Part shown: piece after piece, positions 6,401-9,010 of the stretch
How the letters are laid out: every line of letters begins with the position of its first letter
Position numbering within the stretch: position 1 is the first letter of the stretch
Source: Rhodocyclaceae bacterium
GTDB lineage: Bacteria; Pseudomonadota; Gammaproteobacteria; Burkholderiales; Rhodocyclaceae
Direction of reading: 5' to 3'
Length of the DNA: 9,010 nt
Assembly: GCA_017444505.1 (NCBI GenBank)
Contig: JAFSWK010000124.1
Coordinates: forward strand, 1-9,010
Made by a program: the position numbers and the translations under genes
The notes under the pieces: generated by a model
What the model was told of the DNA's origin: nothing
Database searches by the model: none
Seen by the model: only the letters and a program-made list of their open reading frames with translations

Positions 6401-8200
6401 ATGGGCGCAGCCGTCCGCTACACGCTGAGTCTGCACCGCCCCGAAGCGCACCTGTTTCGCGTCACAGCCGAATGCCGCGCGCCGGTGCGCGAAGGGCAGC
6501 GTTTCTGGCTGCCGGTATGGCTGCCCGGCAGCTATCTGGTGCGCGAATTTGCCCGTCACATTGTCAGCCTGCGCGCATACTGCGGCGCGCGCGAAGTGTC
6601 GGTGCGCAAGGTAGACACGCACACCTGGCAATGCGGCGCGCTGCCGAAAGACGAGCCGCTGCGCGTCGAATACGAAGTGTATGGCAAGGACGCCTCCGTG
6701 CGCGGTGCCTGGCTGGATACGGACGGCGCGTTTTTCAACGGCAGCAGCCTGTTTCTCGCCTTTGCCGGACGCGAGGCCGAACCCTGCACGCTGGACCTCG
6801 CCCCGCTGCCCAAAGGCTGGGGCGGACGCGAGGTGCTCTCCACGCTGCCCGCGCGCGGCAAAAAGCCGCTGCGCTGGCGCGCGCCCGATTACGAGACGCT
6901 CATCGACCATCCCTTCGCCATTGTGGAGGCGACGCGCCTTGCGTTTCGCGCAGGCGGCGTGCCGCACGAAATGGCGCTGTGGGGGCGGCACGATTGCGAC
7001 GGCGAACGCCTGACGGCAGACCTCGCCCGCATCTGCGCCTGGCAGCAAAACCTCTTCGGAATGCCCGCGCCCTTCGCGCGTTATCTCTTCCTCGTGCACG
7101 CCACCGGCCACGACTACGGCGGACTGGAACACCGCGACTGCACCGCGCTGGTCACGCCCCGCAACGACCTGCCCTGGCCGGGCATGACCGGCACGCCCGA
7201 AGGCTACGTGCGCTTTCTCGGCCTGTGCAGCCACGAATACTTCCACGCCTGGCACGTCAAACGCATCCGCCCCGCCGCCTTTTCGCCGCCTGATTTGCAC
7301 CGCGAAAATTTCACCCGCCTGCTCTGGGTATTTGAAGGCTTCACCTCGTATTACGACGATCTGGCCCTGCTGCGCGCCGGCGTTATTGACGAAGCCACCT
7401 GGCGGGCGCTGTTTGCCAAAAATCTCGCTACCATCCTGCAAACGCCGGGGCGCTTGCGGCAAAGCGTCGCGGAAGCCTCGTTTGATGCCTGGATTAAATA
7501 CTACCGGCAGGACGAAAACGCCCCCAACGCGCTGGTGAGCTACTACACCAAAGGCGCGCTGATTGCCGCCGCGCTTGATTTGCGCCTGCGCGCTGAAAGC
7601 AAAGGGCGGGTCAGTCTGGACGAACTCATGCGCCGCCTCTGGCGCGAACACGGCCAAACCGCTCGCGGGCTGGAAGAAGACGAAATTTACGCCCACCTCG
7701 CCGCCGTAGGCGACGCCGCCGCGCCCGGGCAAGGTGCCGCGCTTGCCCGCTGGCTGCGTACCGTAGTCGAAGGCACGCGAGACGTAGACTTCAACCGCCT
7801 GCTCGCCCCCTTCGGCCTGCGCCTGCACTGGAAAACCGACGCCAGCGCCGCCGCCCCCGAACTGGGCGCGCGCCTGAGCGCCGCGCAAGGGCAGGGTGTG
7901 CGGCTGGTGCAGGTCTATACCGACGGTGCCGCGCAACGGGCCGGACTTTCCGCCGAAGACCTGCTCATCGCCTGCAACGGCCTGCGGCTGGAAAGCCCCG
8001 CCGCGCTGCACGCCGCACTCACCCGCGCGCGCGCCGGCGACGTGCTCACGCTGCATTATTTCCGCCGCGACGAACTGCGCCACACCGCGCTCACCGTCCC
8101 CGACGCCGCGCCGCGCGCGCTGGAAATTCTCCCGCTGGAAAAACCCACCGCCGCCCAGCGCAAACTGCGCGCCGGCTGGCTTCAGCGTGCGGCAGGTTAA
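6401..8200 (+). CDS. M61 family (glycyl aminopeptidase-like) metallopeptidase with C-terminal PDZ domain
   Basis: A 599-residue zinc peptidase. An N-terminal beta domain (about 1-170) bears WLPGSYLVREFARH, typical of family M61. The catalytic part has HDYGGLEH (237-244), the counterpart of the G-x-M-E-N substrate motif of M1 enzymes. The zinc site is HEYFHAWHVKRIRP, with H278, E279 and H282, and the third ligand is E312 in LWVFEGFTSYYDDL. A PDZ domain covers about 488-575 (VYTDGAAQRAGLSAEDLLIACNG). All catalytic residues are present. Characterised M61 enzymes release N-terminal glycine, and to a lesser degree alanine, from peptides; the substrate here is unknown. There is no signal peptide, so it is likely cytoplasmic. 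It begins 17 bases after nlpD with a GGGA eight bases before the ATG, so it is probably cotranscribed with surE-pcm-nlpD. It converges on the gene at 8233-8796 with a 32-base gap. Confidence 0.93.
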   Translation: MGAAVRYTLSLHRPEAHLFRVTAECRAPVREGQRFWLPVWLPGSYLVREFARHIVSLRAYCGAREVSVRKVDTHTWQCGALPKDEPLRVEYEVYGKDASVRGAWLDTDGAFFNGSSLFLAFAGREAEPCTLDLAPLPKGWGGREVLSTLPARGKKPLRWRAPDYETLIDHPFAIVEATRLAFRAGGVPHEMALWGRHDCDGERLTADLARICAWQQNLFGMPAPFARYLFLVHATGHDYGGLEHRDCTALVTPRNDLPWPGMTGTPEGYVRFLGLCSHEYFHAWHVKRIRPAAFSPPDLHRENFTRLLWVFEGFTSYYDDLALLRAGVIDEATWRALFAKNLATILQTPGRLRQSVAEASFDAWIKYYRQDENAPNALVSYYTKGALIAAALDLRLRAESKGRVSLDELMRRLWREHGQTARGLEEDEIYAHLAAVGDAAAPGQGAALARWLRTVVEGTRDVDFNRLLAPFGLRLHWKTDASAAAPELGARLSAAQGQGVRLVQVYTDGAAQRAGLSAEDLLIACNGLRLESPAALHAALTRARAGDVLTLHYFRRDELRHTALTVPDAAPRALEILPLEKPTAAQRKLRAGWLQRAAG

Positions 8201-8232
8201 CCCCCGCGCGCCGCCGCAACTTGGTGCGCGCC

Positions 8233-8796
8233 TCAGTTTTCAGACGGCGCGCGCAGCGCCGGCAACAGCCGCCACTGGCAATAGCGCCACGCCGCCCACG
8301 CCCAGACCGCGCCCGCAATCAGCACAAAGCCGAAGCTCTCCCAAAACGCAATCGGGTCCGTCGCCAGCACATACTCGCGCTTCGGATGCGGAAAGCGCAC
8401 CGCCCCGCGCGCCAGCGAATGCCCGTTAAAAAGCAGCGCCACGGCCACCGGCGCGAACCAGACGCCGCACAACAGCGCCGCCAGCCGCCGGTCAAGCGCC
8501 GGAGTCGGCTGGACTTTGGGCAGCGCAACGCTATTGCCCGCCTGCCAGAGCGCGCCGCAAAAACACAGCGCCGCCAGCACTGGCAACGCCGCCAGCACCA
8601 GCCCGAAGCCGATGGCCGCAAAATAAAACGCAGCCCCGTTTAACGGTTCGATAAAGCGCCACAACGCAAGATTGCTGAACGCCAGCACATTGGCCACCAA
8701 CAGAGCCAGACACCAAAGCGCCAGCTTCACCGCGCGCCGCCGCGCCAAATCGCCCGCCAGCGGCAGCGGAGTAGAGGGTTCGGGGGGAAGATTCAT
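8233..8796 (-). CDS. Predicted four-helix inner-membrane protein of unknown function
   Basis: I do not recognise this 187-residue protein. It has a short Pro-rich N-terminus, then four hydrophobic stretches long enough to cross the membrane (about residues 23-45, 54-83, 105-124 and 153-175). The two larger loops, about 85-104 and 126-150, are more polar; the second contains RFPHPKREYVLATDP. Basic residues flank helix 1 on its N-terminal side (ARRRAVK), suggesting the N-terminus is cytoplasmic. There is no signal peptide cleavage site and no catalytic motif. The frame is open for 50 codons upstream, but the ATG at 8796 is preferred because a good -10 element (8825-8830) lies just before it and the upstream part reads through repeats. 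It is transcribed toward the M61 gene and is probably monocistronic. Confidence 0.75.
   Translation of the reverse strand: MNLPPEPSTPLPLAGDLARRRAVKLALWCLALLVANVLAFSNLALWRFIEPLNGAAFYFAAIGFGLVLAALPVLAALCFCGALWQAGNSVALPKVQPTPALDRRLAALLCGVWFAPVAVALLFNGHSLARGAVRFPHPKREYVLATDPIAFWESFGFVLIAGAVWAWAAWRYCQWRLLPALRAPSEN
8239..8248 (-). other. 10-mer identical to the Neisseria DNA uptake sequence core
   Basis: The minus strand reads GCCGTCTGAA here, overlapping the last codons (Pro-Ser-Glu) of the membrane protein gene. This is the classic 10-base Neisseria DNA uptake sequence. It occurs only once that I can find, without the inverted partner that often makes a terminator, and lacks the extended AT at its 5' side. 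It may be coincidence, so it is noted as a motif only. Confidence 0.3.
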
Positions 8797-8824
8797 ACGC
8801 TGCGATATTCCGGAAAAAGCGCAC

Positions 8825-8854
8825 ATTCTAGGCAAAAGCCCCGCCTGCCTGCAA
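8825..8854 (-). promoter_or_regulatory. Candidate sigma-70 promoter for the membrane protein gene
   Basis: On the minus strand TTGCAG (8854-8849) is followed by an 18-base spacer and TAGAAT (8830-8825). The -10 matches the consensus at five of six positions; the -35 keeps the TTG. A start near 8818 would give a leader of about 22 bases before the ATG at 8796. This spacing supports the chosen start of that gene. Confidence 0.42.
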
Positions 8855-8882
8855 AACCGCATCCACGCGCGCCGTTTGCGCC

Positions 8883-8984
8883 ATGACCAAACCGGCACCG
8901 ACGCGGGAAACGGGGAACAATGGTGATGGCATGACCAAACCCGCACGGACGCGGGGGATGGGGAACAATGGTGATGGCATGACC
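8883..8984. repeat. 48-base tandem repeat, two copies plus a six-base remnant
   Basis: Unit 1 is 8883-8930 and unit 2 is 8931-8978; both start ATGACCAAAC and end GGGGAACAATGGTGATGGC. They differ at a handful of positions around 8893-8911. The next six bases (ATGACC) begin a third copy that breaks off into the inverted repeat at the window edge. Because 48 is a multiple of three, the minus strand is open in several frames; one gives a repeated 16-residue unit starting MPSPLFP and stopping at 8829. I see no ribosome site or domain, so I do not call a gene. Confidence 0.88.
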
Positions 8985-8989
8985 CGTAG

Positions 8990-9009
8990 GGGCGCGATTC
9001 ATCGCGCCC
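8990..9009. repeat. Perfect 9-base inverted repeat at the window edge
   Basis: GGGCGCGAT (8990-8998) and ATCGCGCCC (9001-9009) are perfect complements around a two-base centre. The element is preceded by CGTAG and directly follows the broken third copy of the 48-base repeat. It may be one end or the core of a small dispersed palindromic element running past the edge. There is no T run, so it does not look like an intrinsic terminator. Confidence 0.7.
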
Positions 9010-9010
9010 A

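Noticed and set aside
6280..7293. Plus-strand frame of 337 codons overlapping the end of nlpD and the start of the M61 gene
   Set aside because: Arg/Ala-rich shadow in another frame of two recognised genes, with no plausible start site.
6380..8083. Long open frame (567 codons) on the minus strand opposite the M61 gene
   Set aside because: It is wholly antisense to a well-supported peptidase with all catalytic residues. Its protein is low-complexity (Ala/Gly/Arg/Gln-rich) with no domain, a common by-product of GC-rich codon use.
8206..8231. Possible bidirectional terminator between the convergent M61 and membrane-protein genes
   Set aside because: Only six bases (GCGCGC on both sides) pair around a 14-base loop, and GCGCGC is common here; too weak to annotate.
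8829..8981. Small repetitive minus-strand frame (about 50 codons starting MPSPLFP) in the tandem repeat
   Set aside because: No ribosome binding site, open only because the unit length is a multiple of three, and it ends inside the promoter of the next gene.

Overview
The window looks like ordinary chromosome of a GC-rich (roughly 60-65 % by eye) Gram-negative proteobacterium. A type IV pilus chemosensory cluster and a surE-pcm-nlpD block together suggest a betaproteobacterium, or less likely a gammaproteobacterium; I cannot name a genus. There are ten genes: one cut by the left edge, nine complete. No tRNA, rRNA, CRISPR array, transposase or phage gene was found.

Layout. Positions 1-1959, minus strand: pilG, pilH, pilI and the first 212 codons of a pilJ-type chemoreceptor form a tight operon running leftwards. 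PilJ would be coupled through the CheW-like adaptor PilI to a ChpA-type kinase (not in the window), which phosphorylates the response regulators PilG and PilH to steer pilus extension and retraction. Divergently, from 2046, lie thiE (thiamine phosphate synthase) and a class-3-lipase-like serine hydrolase with a long helical N-terminus. A GC-rich hairpin follows, then 4051-8200 on the plus strand holds surE (nucleotidase), pcm (isoaspartyl repair methyltransferase), nlpD (envelope lipoprotein, LysM plus degenerate M23) and an M61 metallopeptidase with a PDZ domain. These four genes overlap or are at most 17 bases apart. A small four-helix membrane protein of unknown function converges on them from the minus strand (8233-8796).

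The last ~215 bases hold no convincing gene. They contain a plausible promoter for the membrane protein, two 48-base tandem repeats and a perfect 9-base inverted repeat at the very edge.

Points of most interest: the PilJ-type receptor appears to lack its periplasmic sensing domain; the slot after nlpD, often rpoS, holds an M61 peptidase; the lipase-like protein has an unexplained N-terminal half; and the right edge carries a repeat element. I found no convincing sign of a wholly new multi-gene system.
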